Below are positions 1 to 7,372 of a stretch of DNA of 20,647 nt, one piece after another (the first letter of the stretch is position 1; each line of letters starts with the position of its first letter). This stretch comes from CAXRGH01 sp964230195. GTDB lineage: Bacteria; Pseudomonadota; Gammaproteobacteria; Enterobacterales; Alteromonadaceae. The position numbers and the translations under genes are program-made. The notes under the pieces were generated by a model. It made no database searches and was not told where the DNA came from. It saw only the letters and a list, made by a program, of their open reading frames with translations. The stretch spans positions 1 to 20,647 of the forward strand of contig CAXRGH010000111.1 in assembly GCA_964230195.1 (NCBI GenBank). The letters run 5' to 3'.

Positions 1-405
<405 letters not shown>

Positions 406-522
406 TACAACGCCAAAGTGGCTTTGTGTGAGTGAATAACGAAGTGCTAATACAGTTATAGAAGAGTGAAGTACGAGCTCACTCAGTGTTGATTACCAGC
501 TTTTTATATTGTAACCAGTTTA
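406..522 (+). other. 23S-5S internal transcribed spacer
   Basis: This is a 117-nt spacer between 23S and 5S with no tRNA. It contains short self-complementary segments, for example GAGTGA near 429 pairing with TCACTC near 479, as expected for a transcribed spacer processed by RNases. No open reading frame or promoter is evident. Confidence 0.8.
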
Positions 523-642
523 TGTCTGGCGGCCATAGCGATACGGAACCACCTGAATCCATTCCGAACTCAGTAGTGAAACGTATTAGCGGCGAGGGTC
601 GTGTGGGGCTTCCCCATGTGAGAGTAGCACACCGCCAGGCTC
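523..642 (+). rRNA. rrf: 5S ribosomal RNA
   Basis: A complete 120-nt 5S rRNA. The 5' strand begins TGTCTGGCGGCC and pairs with the 3' end ACCGCCAGGC (helix I). The conserved CCGAACTCAG is at 563-572, followed by GTGAAACG, and GTGTGGGG...CCCCATG forms the helix IV/V region. The ends were set by aligning with the 120-nt E. coli 5S. It is co-transcribed with the upstream 23S. Confidence 0.96.
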
Positions 643-651
643 CTATTTAAG

Positions 652-687
652 AACACCCCGAACCAATAGGTCCGGGGTGTTTTTTTA
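652..687 (+). terminator. rRNA operon intrinsic terminator
   Basis: The stem AACACCCCG (652-660) pairs with CGGGGTGTT (673-681). The loop can pair further (ACC 662-664 with GGT 669-671). A run of seven T follows (680-686). It lies 10 nt after 5S, where a rho-independent terminator of the rrn operon is expected. Confidence 0.93.
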
Positions 688-695
688 TGTCCAAA

Positions 696-755
696 AATAA
701 TCTCCAGAATAATATCCAGAACCATTGTCAGAATAATCTCCAAAATAATCGTTAG
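696..755. repeat. Five degenerate 12-nt tandem repeats
   Basis: There are five consecutive 12-nt units. 696-707 is AATAATCTCCAG, 708-719 is AATAATATCCAG, 720-731 is AACCATTGTCAG, 732-743 is AATAATCTCCAA and 744-755 is AATAATCGTTAG. Units 1, 2 and 4 are nearly identical; units 3 and 5 have diverged. The array begins 9 nt after the rrn terminator T-run. The minus strand reads through it as a hydrophobic repeat peptide, but that frame also crosses the terminator and 5S, so it is not taken as a gene. Confidence 0.8.
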
Positions 756-913
756 CATAGTGCCCAACCGAAATCGAGAGGCATTTCACTGAATATGTAT
801 TGGGAGTAATGTGCCAGCTTTCGTGGCGATCATGAGTATTGTAACTTCCACCGCAGTGACTCACAATTCATGCCCGTAAGCTATCGTAAAACCTCTCGTT
901 AATTTGTGTTATT

Positions 914-936
914 GTTCTCAATGTCGACACAAGAAC
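914..936. promoter_or_regulatory. Partly palindromic site upstream of the lipoprotein gene
   Basis: The perfect 8-bp palindrome TGTCGACA (922-929) is flanked by GTTCT (914-918) and AGAAC (932-936), which are themselves inverted. The spacing is one base longer on the left (CAA) than on the right (CA). It sits 44 bp upstream of the chosen ATG, so it could be an operator. No regulator is assigned, and the imperfect symmetry leaves chance possible. Confidence 0.35.
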
Positions 937-979
937 TAACGTAAGTGCGAAGAAAAATAAACTGCGATTGGAGAAGACA

Positions 980-1567
980 ATGAAATTTCACTGGATATTG
1001 TTTGGCCTGCTTGGTTGGTTATTGATTGGGTGCGTTAATACTGATAATCAGTCACAAATGAAAAGCACTAAAAAGACCTCGAAGAGCTTCTTGGCAGATG
1101 AGTATGGAAAACAGGTGTATTTTTTACACCATCGGTTACTTCCAGAAGCGATTTTTCAATCAGAGGGACGTTTTTTTGCCGATATGGTCTCCGGCAATAG
1201 AGAGCGTTTTAATGACATTGTGAGCGAATACGTCTCGCAGCAGTACGCTGATAACATAGTGTATTCGGTTGTGGATGATGGCAGAGGACTGCTACTCGAA
1301 TTTCCAACACCGACACATATGCCTAATTGCTATTTTGCATTGGTTCTGAAGCGTGATGATACATTCAGTTATTTTACTTTCGAGCGGAGCTTTGAGGTAG
1401 CAGAAAACAATGGATTTTTCGGTGTGCTTGGTGGATGGCAAGGTGAGTCACACTTTAACCTAGGGCCTCGCATGTATCAGGATGCGTTTGAGTTTGTAAA
1501 AGAACTGACGGCGAGCACGATAGACGATGAAAAAACAAAATATGAGGTGATGGCAGTGACCAAGTGA
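980..1567 (+). CDS. Putative lipoprotein of unknown function
   Basis: A 195-aa protein from the ATG at 980. It has a lipoprotein signal: N-terminal MKFHW, a hydrophobic stretch, and the lipobox LLIGC with the lipidated Cys at residue 18. The residue after Cys is Val rather than Asp, which in E. coli-type sorting fits outer-membrane delivery. A TTG four codons upstream (968) would also open the frame, but GGAGAAG (970-976) is well placed for the ATG. After a Ser/Thr/Lys-rich linker (to about residue 32) the mature part looks globular, with many aromatic residues and a single further Cys in MPNCYFALVL. I recognise no family. The stop is 38 nt upstream of the EVE-domain gene, so the two may be co-transcribed. 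Base composition is like the neighbours. Confidence 0.75.
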   Translation: MKFHWILFGLLGWLLIGCVNTDNQSQMKSTKKTSKSFLADEYGKQVYFLHHRLLPEAIFQSEGRFFADMVSGNRERFNDIVSEYVSQQYADNIVYSVVDDGRGLLLEFPTPTHMPNCYFALVLKRDDTFSYFTFERSFEVAENNGFFGVLGGWQGESHFNLGPRMYQDAFEFVKELTASTIDDEKTKYEVMAVTK

Positions 1568-1605
1568 GTCGATCTATTTCACCCACGAAAACCAAAAGAG
1601 GTCAT

Positions 1606-2079
1606 ATGAAATACTGGTTGTTAAAAACAGAGCCCGCGGAGTTTTCAAGGGTCGATCTCATGCAATGTGGTGAGGTAGGAGAGCCGTGGACGGGCGTTCG
1701 TAATTATCAAGCCCGTAATTTTATGCGTGATGGCATGTCAGTGGGTGATGGCGTTCTTATCTATCACAGCAGTTGCAAGCAAGTTGGTGTCGCAGGTTTA
1801 GCTCAAATATGCGGTAGTGCGGTCGCTGATGAGACTCAGTTTGATGAGAACTCAGCGTATTACGATGCAAAATCAGATATTGCTAAGCCTCGTTGGGTTG
1901 CCGTTCAGGTCAAAGGCATTTCGGCTTTTTCTCGGGTTATTCCGCTGACAGAGATAAAAGAATTACCAGTGTTTCGGGATAGTCCGTTGAGTAAAAAAGG
2001 CCAACGCTTATCCGTTATTCCGATTACTGAAGAACAATGGAACAGCGTGTTGGTGTTGGCAAACAGACTAATGGGTTAG
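1606..2079 (+). CDS. EVE domain-containing protein
   Basis: A 157-aa single-domain EVE protein (PUA-like fold related to YTH). It starts MKYWLLKTEPAEFS and has the family signatures GEPWTGVRNYQARNFMRD, VGDGVLIYHSSC and PRWVAVQVKG. EVE proteins are thought to bind modified bases in nucleic acid; the target of this bacterial subfamily is not established. An in-frame GTG at 1564 would add 14 residues, but the ATG at 1606 has AGAGG 4-8 nt upstream and gives the usual family length (about 155 aa). It follows the lipoprotein gene by 38 nt. Its last 12 nt overlap the end of the convergent gene at 2068-2577. Confidence 0.9.
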   Translation: MKYWLLKTEPAEFSRVDLMQCGEVGEPWTGVRNYQARNFMRDGMSVGDGVLIYHSSCKQVGVAGLAQICGSAVADETQFDENSAYYDAKSDIAKPRWVAVQVKGISAFSRVIPLTEIKELPVFRDSPLSKKGQRLSVIPITEEQWNSVLVLANRLMG

Positions 2080-2577
2080 GCTATCTTCACCAATTGTGGC
2101 ATTTGAATATTGCCCAATAAAGCTTAGGCGATTAATAGCAGTCATATAGCCAACCACTGTGTTTTGAGACCATGGCATTCTGACTTCCGTGGGTTGATTG
2201 GCAATAAACTTTTTTACTTCACTCGCTTTGTATGGTGACGCTGAGCAGGCTTGCTGGAGAGACTGCTCAATACTGATGTCCATTTCAATGGAGCGCATGA
2301 TAACGAAGCCTAGTTTGCTGATCACAAAATACGACAGATTATAATTATCTTCCGTGAGTAATCCATGACGCTTCGTCTCTGCAATACGCGCGAGATAAGC
2401 TTTTTGCAGCTCAATACAAGTGATGCTGAGACCCGATAATGCGGCTTTTGCATTCTTTCCGGATTGCTTGTTCAAGTTTCGTAGCTTGATCACCTCTGCA
2501 CTTAATGCTTGTGTTTGAATGATGTAATAAATCACCACAAGCAACAGAATGGCACCAATAGTAAAGGCAATGGTCAT
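2068..2577 (-). CDS. Membrane-anchored protein of unknown function
   Basis: A 169-aa protein with one N-terminal membrane segment (about residues 3-20, AFTIGAILLLVVIYYIIQ). A polar, helix-rich part follows (residues 25-75, heptad-like, Lys/Arg/Glu rich), then a helical domain with Cys at about 54 and 111. The predicted topology is a short outside N-terminus with a cytoplasmic C-terminal domain, or the reverse; this is not decided. I do not recognise the family. The start codon has only a weak Shine-Dalgarno. It lies 42 nt after the DUF885 gene on the same strand and may be the last gene of that cluster. Its end overlaps the EVE gene by 12 nt. Confidence 0.65.
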   Translation of the reverse strand: MTIAFTIGAILLLVVIYYIIQTQALSAEVIKLRNLNKQSGKNAKAALSGLSITCIELQKAYLARIAETKRHGLLTEDNYNLSYFVISKLGFVIMRSIEMDISIEQSLQQACSASPYKASEVKKFIANQPTEVRMPWSQNTVVGYMTAINRLSFIGQYSNATIGEDSLTH

Positions 2578-2619
2578 GATAACAATGGGTCCTGTCTTTT
2601 TCTATTTCACTCCGGCATT

Positions 2620-4362
2620 CTAACGTCTTTGTAGGTATAATTCGATGTTTTCTTCCAAAATATCCAGAGGAATTGACCCGTGTTTGAGGACTTCGTGGTG
2701 AAAATCGCGGACATCAAATGCGTCCCCGAGAGTCAGTTCACTCTTTTTGCGTAACTCTTTAATCGTTATTTCACCTATTTTGTATGATAATGCTTGACCT
2801 GGCCATGTGATGTAACGGTCGATCTCAGTTTTGATATTGTGAGTAGACAGGGCTGTGTAGCGCGTCATATAGTCGAGTGCTTGTTGACGCGTCCACCCCA
2901 TGCTGTGTAATCCTGTGTCGATAACGAGTCGGCATGCCCGCCACATTTCGTAACTGAGCCTTCCAAATTCGTCATACGGGTCTTCATACATACCAACTTC
3001 ACCGCCTAAGTATTCTGAATAAAGTCCCCAACCTTCGCCAAAAGCGGATATGTAAGTAAAACGTCTCACAGGGGGTAAATCAGTCATCTCACGGGCTAAC
3101 GAAATTTGCAAGTGATGTCCTGGCACTGCCTCATGCAGGGTGAGTGCCGGTAGCGCATACTTGGGACGCTTATTTAAGGCATAGGTATTCACCCAGTAAT
3201 AACCTGGCTGTTTGTCATTACGCGGCGCTACATAACGACCAGTGGTGTATTTAGGTGCGATTGCTTCTGGCACAGGCTCAACGCCATAAGGAATTCGAGG
3301 TAATTGATTAGTGTGAAATAATTGAGGGAGCCTCGCATCCATTTTTTTTGATAGGTAGCTCGCATACTCAATAAGCTCTTCGGGCGTTTCTGCATAGAAT
3401 CGCGTGTCTGTGCGTAAATATTGGATGAACTCTTGTAATGAACCTTTGAATGCCAGAGAGTCCATGACTTCCTGCATCTCTGAGGCGATACGCGCCACCT
3501 CTTGCAAGCCTATAGTATGAATCTCCTGTGGAGTTTTGTTCGTTGTTGTGAAGTGTTTAACACGGTTTTGGTAAAACGCTATTCCGTTCGGTACTTTATC
3601 TATCCCCATAGTCGCGCGCATGGCGGGGGCGTATTCATCACGGTAAAAGGTATTAAGGGTGCGTAATGCAGGCAATAAGTCGTTATTAAGATTATGTTTG
3701 TGTTGATCGACCAGGGCTGATGGCAACACCAAGGTACTATTCTGGATTGGTGTATAAAAAGTTGATGCCTCGGCGGTATCAACTGCCATTGCGGAAATGG
3801 TGCTGCCAAAGCCTTCCATTGGTTTTCCGGGCATTATGTACCCTTTCGCTATTCCTTGTTTCATCCACTGTATCTGTTGGCGAACGTAACTGCCGAGTTT
3901 AGCCACTCTTGCTATATATGCTTGATAGTCTTGGAGATCCTTAAATACGGTGCTTGTGGGTAGACTACTGATAGCCATGTGAAAGCCATATTCAGAGGTG
4001 AACGGCATGTAGTGGGTATTGAATTGATAGCGTGCAATGGCGTCATTGAGAACGCCATTTTGTACTTTCCACGTGATTTGGTCAGAGCGAGACAGCGATG
4101 TCAGATCAATGGTTTTTAATTGTTGAATAAACCCTTTGCGTGCCTTGAAACCGTGTTCGAGTCCCTGCGGAGAAATATCCGGCACGTGAGAAAGATATGG
4201 GGTGTGACCTAATTGACTAGCTTGGAAGGGATCTTGAGATAATTCAAAAACCCAGATTGCGTCCAAAAGCTGATGGAATCGCTTGGTGTCGTTTGTTTTT
4301 TCTTCGCCCATAACGGGCGTAATAAAGAGAAGAAATACTATCGTGAGCAGTCGCATAAGCAT
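2620..4362 (-). CDS. DUF885 family secreted metallohydrolase
   Basis: A 580-aa protein with an N-terminal signal peptide (MLMRLLTIVFLLFITPVMG, likely cut near residue 19). The DUF885 signature HEAVPGHH is at about residues 410-417, with a downstream FGEGWGLYSE (Glu at about 443) that could supply the third metal ligand. This is the thermolysin/gluzincin-like pattern expected of a zinc peptidase. Further family landmarks are YMPFTSEYG, GYIMPGKPMEG and YITWPGQALSYKIGE. The protein is probably periplasmic or membrane-associated; its substrate is unknown, with peptides the usual inference. AGGA precedes the first ATG by 5 nt, and a second ATG two codons in is possible. It lies 22 nt downstream of the DUF1820 gene, so the two are probably co-transcribed. 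Confidence 0.9.
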   Translation of the reverse strand: MLMRLLTIVFLLFITPVMGEEKTNDTKRFHQLLDAIWVFELSQDPFQASQLGHTPYLSHVPDISPQGLEHGFKARKGFIQQLKTIDLTSLSRSDQITWKVQNGVLNDAIARYQFNTHYMPFTSEYGFHMAISSLPTSTVFKDLQDYQAYIARVAKLGSYVRQQIQWMKQGIAKGYIMPGKPMEGFGSTISAMAVDTAEASTFYTPIQNSTLVLPSALVDQHKHNLNNDLLPALRTLNTFYRDEYAPAMRATMGIDKVPNGIAFYQNRVKHFTTTNKTPQEIHTIGLQEVARIASEMQEVMDSLAFKGSLQEFIQYLRTDTRFYAETPEELIEYASYLSKKMDARLPQLFHTNQLPRIPYGVEPVPEAIAPKYTTGRYVAPRNDKQPGYYWVNTYALNKRPKYALPALTLHEAVPGHHLQISLAREMTDLPPVRRFTYISAFGEGWGLYSEYLGGEVGMYEDPYDEFGRLSYEMWRACRLVIDTGLHSMGWTRQQALDYMTRYTALSTHNIKTEIDRYITWPGQALSYKIGEITIKELRKKSELTLGDAFDVRDFHHEVLKHGSIPLDILEENIELYLQRR

Positions 4363-4384
4363 CGGAATCCTGACAATTAATCAA

Positions 4385-4714
4385 TTATTTTGGTGTTTGA
4401 GTATAGATAGGTTTCGCAAAAGGCATAACATTACCCGATAAGTCGCCGATTTTGGCGGTGCCTACCGAACTGACCTCATCTATTCGAATAATATTGTGAA
4501 TGGGTACCTGCGTGGATTCAACCCCATCAAATTCTGCTTTTAATTTCTCATGGCTTGGATCGAGTACCAACTGGGTATGTTGATCCCATAGAAAATCACC
4601 GAGTTCGATAAAACCGAATAGGTGACTGGATTGGCAACGTTTAACATAGACGTTGTATTCAGATTGATTAATGATAAATTTCACTCGATAGATAGGAGAT
4701 TTACGGCTCATCAT
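4385..4714 (-). CDS. DUF1820 family protein
   Basis: A 109-aa protein that matches the DUF1820 pattern closely. It has IYRVKFIINQSEYNVYVKR, then QSSHLFGFIELGDFLW, LVLDPSHEKLKAEFDGV, and VPIHNIIRIDEVSSVGTAKI. These small proteobacterial proteins are cytoplasmic, with no established function. Two adjacent ATG codons open the frame (4714 and 4711), with AGGA a suitable distance upstream. There is no signal peptide or membrane segment. It is followed after 22 nt by the DUF885 gene and preceded by an 82-nt gap after the TetR gene, in which I see no clear promoter or terminator. Confidence 0.9.
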   Translation of the reverse strand: MMSRKSPIYRVKFIINQSEYNVYVKRCQSSHLFGFIELGDFLWDQHTQLVLDPSHEKLKAEFDGVESTQVPIHNIIRIDEVSSVGTAKIGDLSGNVMPFAKPIYTQTPK

Positions 4715-4796
4715 ATGGTTCCTACGCTCATCAATTTCGGGAATTATATTTGGAATAGTTGGTTATATTAAGAGGTTCAGCAATGAGTGGCTACCC

Positions 4797-5450
4797 TCAA
4801 GAGAAAAGATTTTTCCATCCTTTTCGTTCAGGTAGTTTTCCTTGTTGCAGAAAGTGCTGCCAAATCAGTTGTTGTAAAGGGTAGAGATGTGACAACTTAT
4901 CTTTCGGTGTGGGATGCAATTGCCATTGACCTATGGCCGCGGCGTACAGTTGTTCAAGCAGAGTAATCGCAAATTTAGGCTCGTTTTTATCAAAGTTGGT
5001 ATTGATTTGCTTAACTGTGCTCATCAATTCTCGACGGATGTTGTTGTCTTGATTCTGGCGTATCTCGTCGGGAATTGTGTGACGAAACCATAATTCATAG
5101 TTGCCGGCAAGGATCATATGTTTAGGGTGATTGATAAAGTGTTGATTATGCTCAGTAATAATAGCATCAATGTTGCTTCCCAGTTCTCTCACAGCCATGT
5201 TCAGATGTTGTAACCATTGAATGTGATACTGAGTCAGAATGTTGAGGAATATCTCTTCTTTCGTTTTGAAGTACAGGTAAGTGGTTCCTTTACCAATATT
5301 TGCGTGTTGGCTGATGGATGAAACCGTTGGTAGCGATTCATTAGCCTCAGTCAGTAACGCTTTGGCAGCATCCAGAATTAACTGCCTTTTTCGTTGTTTT
5401 CGTTTTAGTGTCTCTCGCTCAGAAGCACGATTTGAATTTTGTTTATGCAT
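4797..5450 (-). CDS. TetR/AcrR family transcriptional regulator
   Basis: A 217-aa one-component repressor. Residues 18-75 form the TetR DNA-binding domain: KRKQRKRQLILDAAKALL, then the helix-turn-helix core TVSSISQHANIGKGTTYLYF followed by KTKEEIFLNIL. The rest is the all-helical ligand-binding and dimer domain, which is too divergent to name an effector. The basic N-terminus is about 17 residues longer than is typical. The start ATG has no good Shine-Dalgarno. It is divergent from the M28 peptidase gene, and the shared upstream region holds the inverted repeat at 5548-5563, so self-regulation and control of the peptidase are plausible but inferred. Confidence 0.88.
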   Translation of the reverse strand: MHKQNSNRASERETLKRKQRKRQLILDAAKALLTEANESLPTVSSISQHANIGKGTTYLYFKTKEEIFLNILTQYHIQWLQHLNMAVRELGSNIDAIITEHNQHFINHPKHMILAGNYELWFRHTIPDEIRQNQDNNIRRELMSTVKQINTNFDKNEPKFAITLLEQLYAAAIGQWQLHPTPKDKLSHLYPLQQLIWQHFLQQGKLPERKGWKNLFS

Positions 5451-5547
5451 AGCGTTATTTGCGCAGTTTTCTTTACTTTACGTTTAAATTCGATTGCCGA
5501 TGATTACTGGTATTTGTCACAAAAATTCATTAAAGTTTGAGGCAATA

Positions 5548-5563
5548 GCGTTAGTAATAACGC
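5548..5563. promoter_or_regulatory. Candidate TetR operator between the TetR and M28 genes
   Basis: A perfect inverted repeat, GCGTTA-N4-TAACGC. It lies 37 bp upstream of the chosen M28 start (5600) and about 98 bp upstream of the TetR start. The half-site TAGCGTTA is repeated at 5450-5457, touching the TetR start codon. Symmetry, length (16 bp) and a divergent setting fit a TetR-type operator; binding is inferred. Confidence 0.5.
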
Positions 5564-5599
5564 GGTATTAAACCAATATACATGAAACTGAGATTTTAT

Positions 5600-7255
5600 A
5601 TGAAAAAAATTCAATGGACCGCCATGACAATTGTTTTGGCATTGATGGGATGTCAGCAAACCATTCAGCATCTGACAGCAAAGCCAAAAGACACGAACGT
5701 AGTTGCCGATCAGACACGTATTGAGGCGCATGTCAGATTCTTAGCAGACGATCTCCTTGAAGGTCGTGATGCTGGGAGCCGCGGTCATGAACTCGCAGCG
5801 AATTATTTGGCTAGCCATTTTGCTCAATACGGACTCGAGCCAGCAGGTGATAATGACACTTATTTCCAAGTCGTACCTTTCAGAAAATCAACATTGCTTC
5901 AGTCATCACCTAAATTGACGTTAACAGTCAATGGCGAGAAAACAGCACTGACTTACCCTAAAGATTACCTGACGGGACCAAGTTCAGTATCAACGGAAAG
6001 TGCTGTTAGCGGTGGTTTAGTATTTGTGGGCTACGGCATTGTGTCAGAGGAACTGGGCCATAATGACTATCAGGGATTAGATGTGAACGGTAAGGTTGTT
6101 GTGATGCTTTCTGGTAAGCCTCAGTCTTTCCCAAGCGAGCAAGGTGCTCATGTAGCGTCGGGACGTGAAAAATCTCGCAACGCTGCTGAGCGAGGTGCAG
6201 TAGGAATTGTCACGATTACGACACCAAGACGTGAAAAAGTGCGTCCATATAAAACAAGCATGAATTATATTCATACACCATCACTGCGTTGGCTGGATAA
6301 GCAGGGAATGCCAGGTGGCGTGTACCCACAAATTAAAAATAGCGCTTATTTCTCTAAAGAAGCGGCAGCGGTTTTATTTGCGGGCGCAGCACTTTCTCTT
6401 GAGGACATTTATGCTGCACTTGAAAAAGATGAAACTCCAAAAGGCTTTGCTTTGAAGGCGAGCATTGATTTTACAAAATCCAGTGAGCATGAAACCATTA
6501 CTAGCCCGAATGTTGTTGCCAAATTACCTGGTACTGACCCAACATTAAAAGATGAGTATGTTGTCTTTACTGCTCACTCTGATCATATTGGTATTTCAAA
6601 GTCTGTACAAAAAGATAAAATCAATAATGGAGCAATGGACAATGCGACGGGCACATCAGTGTTAATTGAAATGGCGCGTTTGTTCAGCAATTTGAGTGAG
6701 AAGCCGAAGCGTTCAGTTTTGTTTGTAGCAGTAACGGCGGAAGAAAAAGGGTTATTAGGATCTGACTATTTCGCCAGTAACCCAACGGTTCCGCAACAGC
6801 AAATGACGGCGAATGTAAACTTAGATATGCCTATTCTGACCTATGAGTTCAAAGATGTAATTGCGTTTGGTGCTGAGCACAGTGATATGAAAGCAACCGT
6901 TGAACGTGCCGCTAATTCAATGGGGATAAACCTAATGGACGACCCAGTGCCAGACATGAACTTGTTCACACGTTCAGATCACTACTCGTTCGTAAAGCAA
7001 GGTGTGCCTTCATTGTTTGTGGTGCCTGGTTGGACGGCAGTTGAAGAGGGTGTTAGCGGTAAAGAACAGTTCTTTAAGTTTCTAGGAACCGACTATCACA
7101 AACCAACGGATGAGGTGACTGATGCTTTCAACTGGAACGCTGCCCGTAAATTCACCGAGGTAAACTTCAAAATTGGTTATGAACTCGCAACGCAACAACA
7201 GCGAGCGCAATGGAATGAAGGTAACTTCTTTGGCGATACTTTCAGTAAGCAATAA
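5600..7255 (+). CDS. M28 family zinc metallopeptidase, lipoprotein
   Basis: A 551-aa protein with lipoprotein signal MKKIQWTAMTIVLALMGC (Cys18). A PA-like domain follows at about residues 130-240 (GLVFVGYGI, KVVVMLSGKP, AAERGAVGIV), then an M28 catalytic domain. All expected metal ligands are visible: His326 in AHSDHIG, Asp347 in AMDNATG, Glu381/382 in TAEEKG (general base and ligand), Asp409 in NLDMP and His500 in DYHKPTDE. It is therefore probably an active aminopeptidase-like enzyme anchored to the envelope. An upstream ATG at 5582 is in frame, but the 5600 start gives a normal lipoprotein signal and has GAGA upstream. It is divergent from the TetR gene and ends before a bidirectional terminator. 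Confidence 0.93.
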   Translation: MKKIQWTAMTIVLALMGCQQTIQHLTAKPKDTNVVADQTRIEAHVRFLADDLLEGRDAGSRGHELAANYLASHFAQYGLEPAGDNDTYFQVVPFRKSTLLQSSPKLTLTVNGEKTALTYPKDYLTGPSSVSTESAVSGGLVFVGYGIVSEELGHNDYQGLDVNGKVVVMLSGKPQSFPSEQGAHVASGREKSRNAAERGAVGIVTITTPRREKVRPYKTSMNYIHTPSLRWLDKQGMPGGVYPQIKNSAYFSKEAAAVLFAGAALSLEDIYAALEKDETPKGFALKASIDFTKSSEHETITSPNVVAKLPGTDPTLKDEYVVFTAHSDHIGISKSVQKDKINNGAMDNATGTSVLIEMARLFSNLSEKPKRSVLFVAVTAEEKGLLGSDYFASNPTVPQQQMTANVNLDMPILTYEFKDVIAFGAEHSDMKATVERAANSMGINLMDDPVPDMNLFTRSDHYSFVKQGVPSLFVVPGWTAVEEGVSGKEQFFKFLGTDYHKPTDEVTDAFNWNAARKFTEVNFKIGYELATQQQRAQWNEGNFFGDTFSKQ

Positions 7256-7272
7256 CCCATTATCATATGGTT

Positions 7273-7304
7273 GCGTCAGTCTGGAGTGAGATTCGAACTG
7301 ACGC
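7273..7304. repeat. Inverted repeat enclosing a tRNA T-arm-like sequence
   Basis: GCGTCAGT (7273-7280) and ACTGACGC (7297-7304) form a perfect 8-bp inverted repeat around 16 nt. Read on the minus strand the segment contains CAGTTCGAATCTCACTCCAG, which resembles a tRNA T-arm (loop TTCGAAT; the stem GTCAG/CTCAC pairs at 4 of 5 positions). No acceptor stem, anticodon arm or CCA is present, so it is not a tRNA gene. Confidence 0.5.
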
Positions 7305-7314
7305 TAATACAAAC

Positions 7315-7353
7315 AAAAAACGGAAAGACTACGCTAGTAGCTTTCCGTTTTTT
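7315..7353. terminator. Bidirectional intrinsic terminator between M28 gene and slmA
   Basis: AAAAAACGGAAAG (7315-7327) pairs perfectly with CTTTCCGTTTTTT (7341-7353) around a 13-nt loop that can pair further (ACTA with TAGT). T-runs on both strands let it serve the plus-strand M28 gene and the minus-strand coaBC-dut-slmA operon. Confidence 0.92.
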
Positions 7354-7372
7354 CGTTATTAAGCAGAGTAAG

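Larger units (their letters stand above)
688..979. other. Intergenic region after the rrn operon
   Basis: About 290 nt with no supportable gene. It holds the 12-nt tandem repeat at 696-755 (listed separately). An imperfect stem pairs CATGAGTATTGT (831-842) with ACAATTCATG (863-872), with a 2-nt bulge. A partly symmetrical site lies at 914-936, close to the lipoprotein start. No strong sigma-70 promoter could be assigned by eye, although the lipoprotein gene needs one here. Confidence 0.6.

Noticed and set aside
570..767. A minus-strand open frame with a repetitive hydrophobic peptide (TIILEIILTMV...)
   Set aside because: It runs across the rrn terminator and into 5S rRNA, and its repeats come from the 12-nt tandem repeat.
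775..898. Inverted repeat CGAGAGG (775-781) / CCTCTCG (892-898)
   Set aside because: Seven base pairs separated by 110 nt is expected by chance in a region of this size, and no element lies between.
968..979. TTG start giving the lipoprotein four extra residues
   Set aside because: The Shine-Dalgarno GGAGAAG overlaps this start and is correctly spaced for the ATG at 980.
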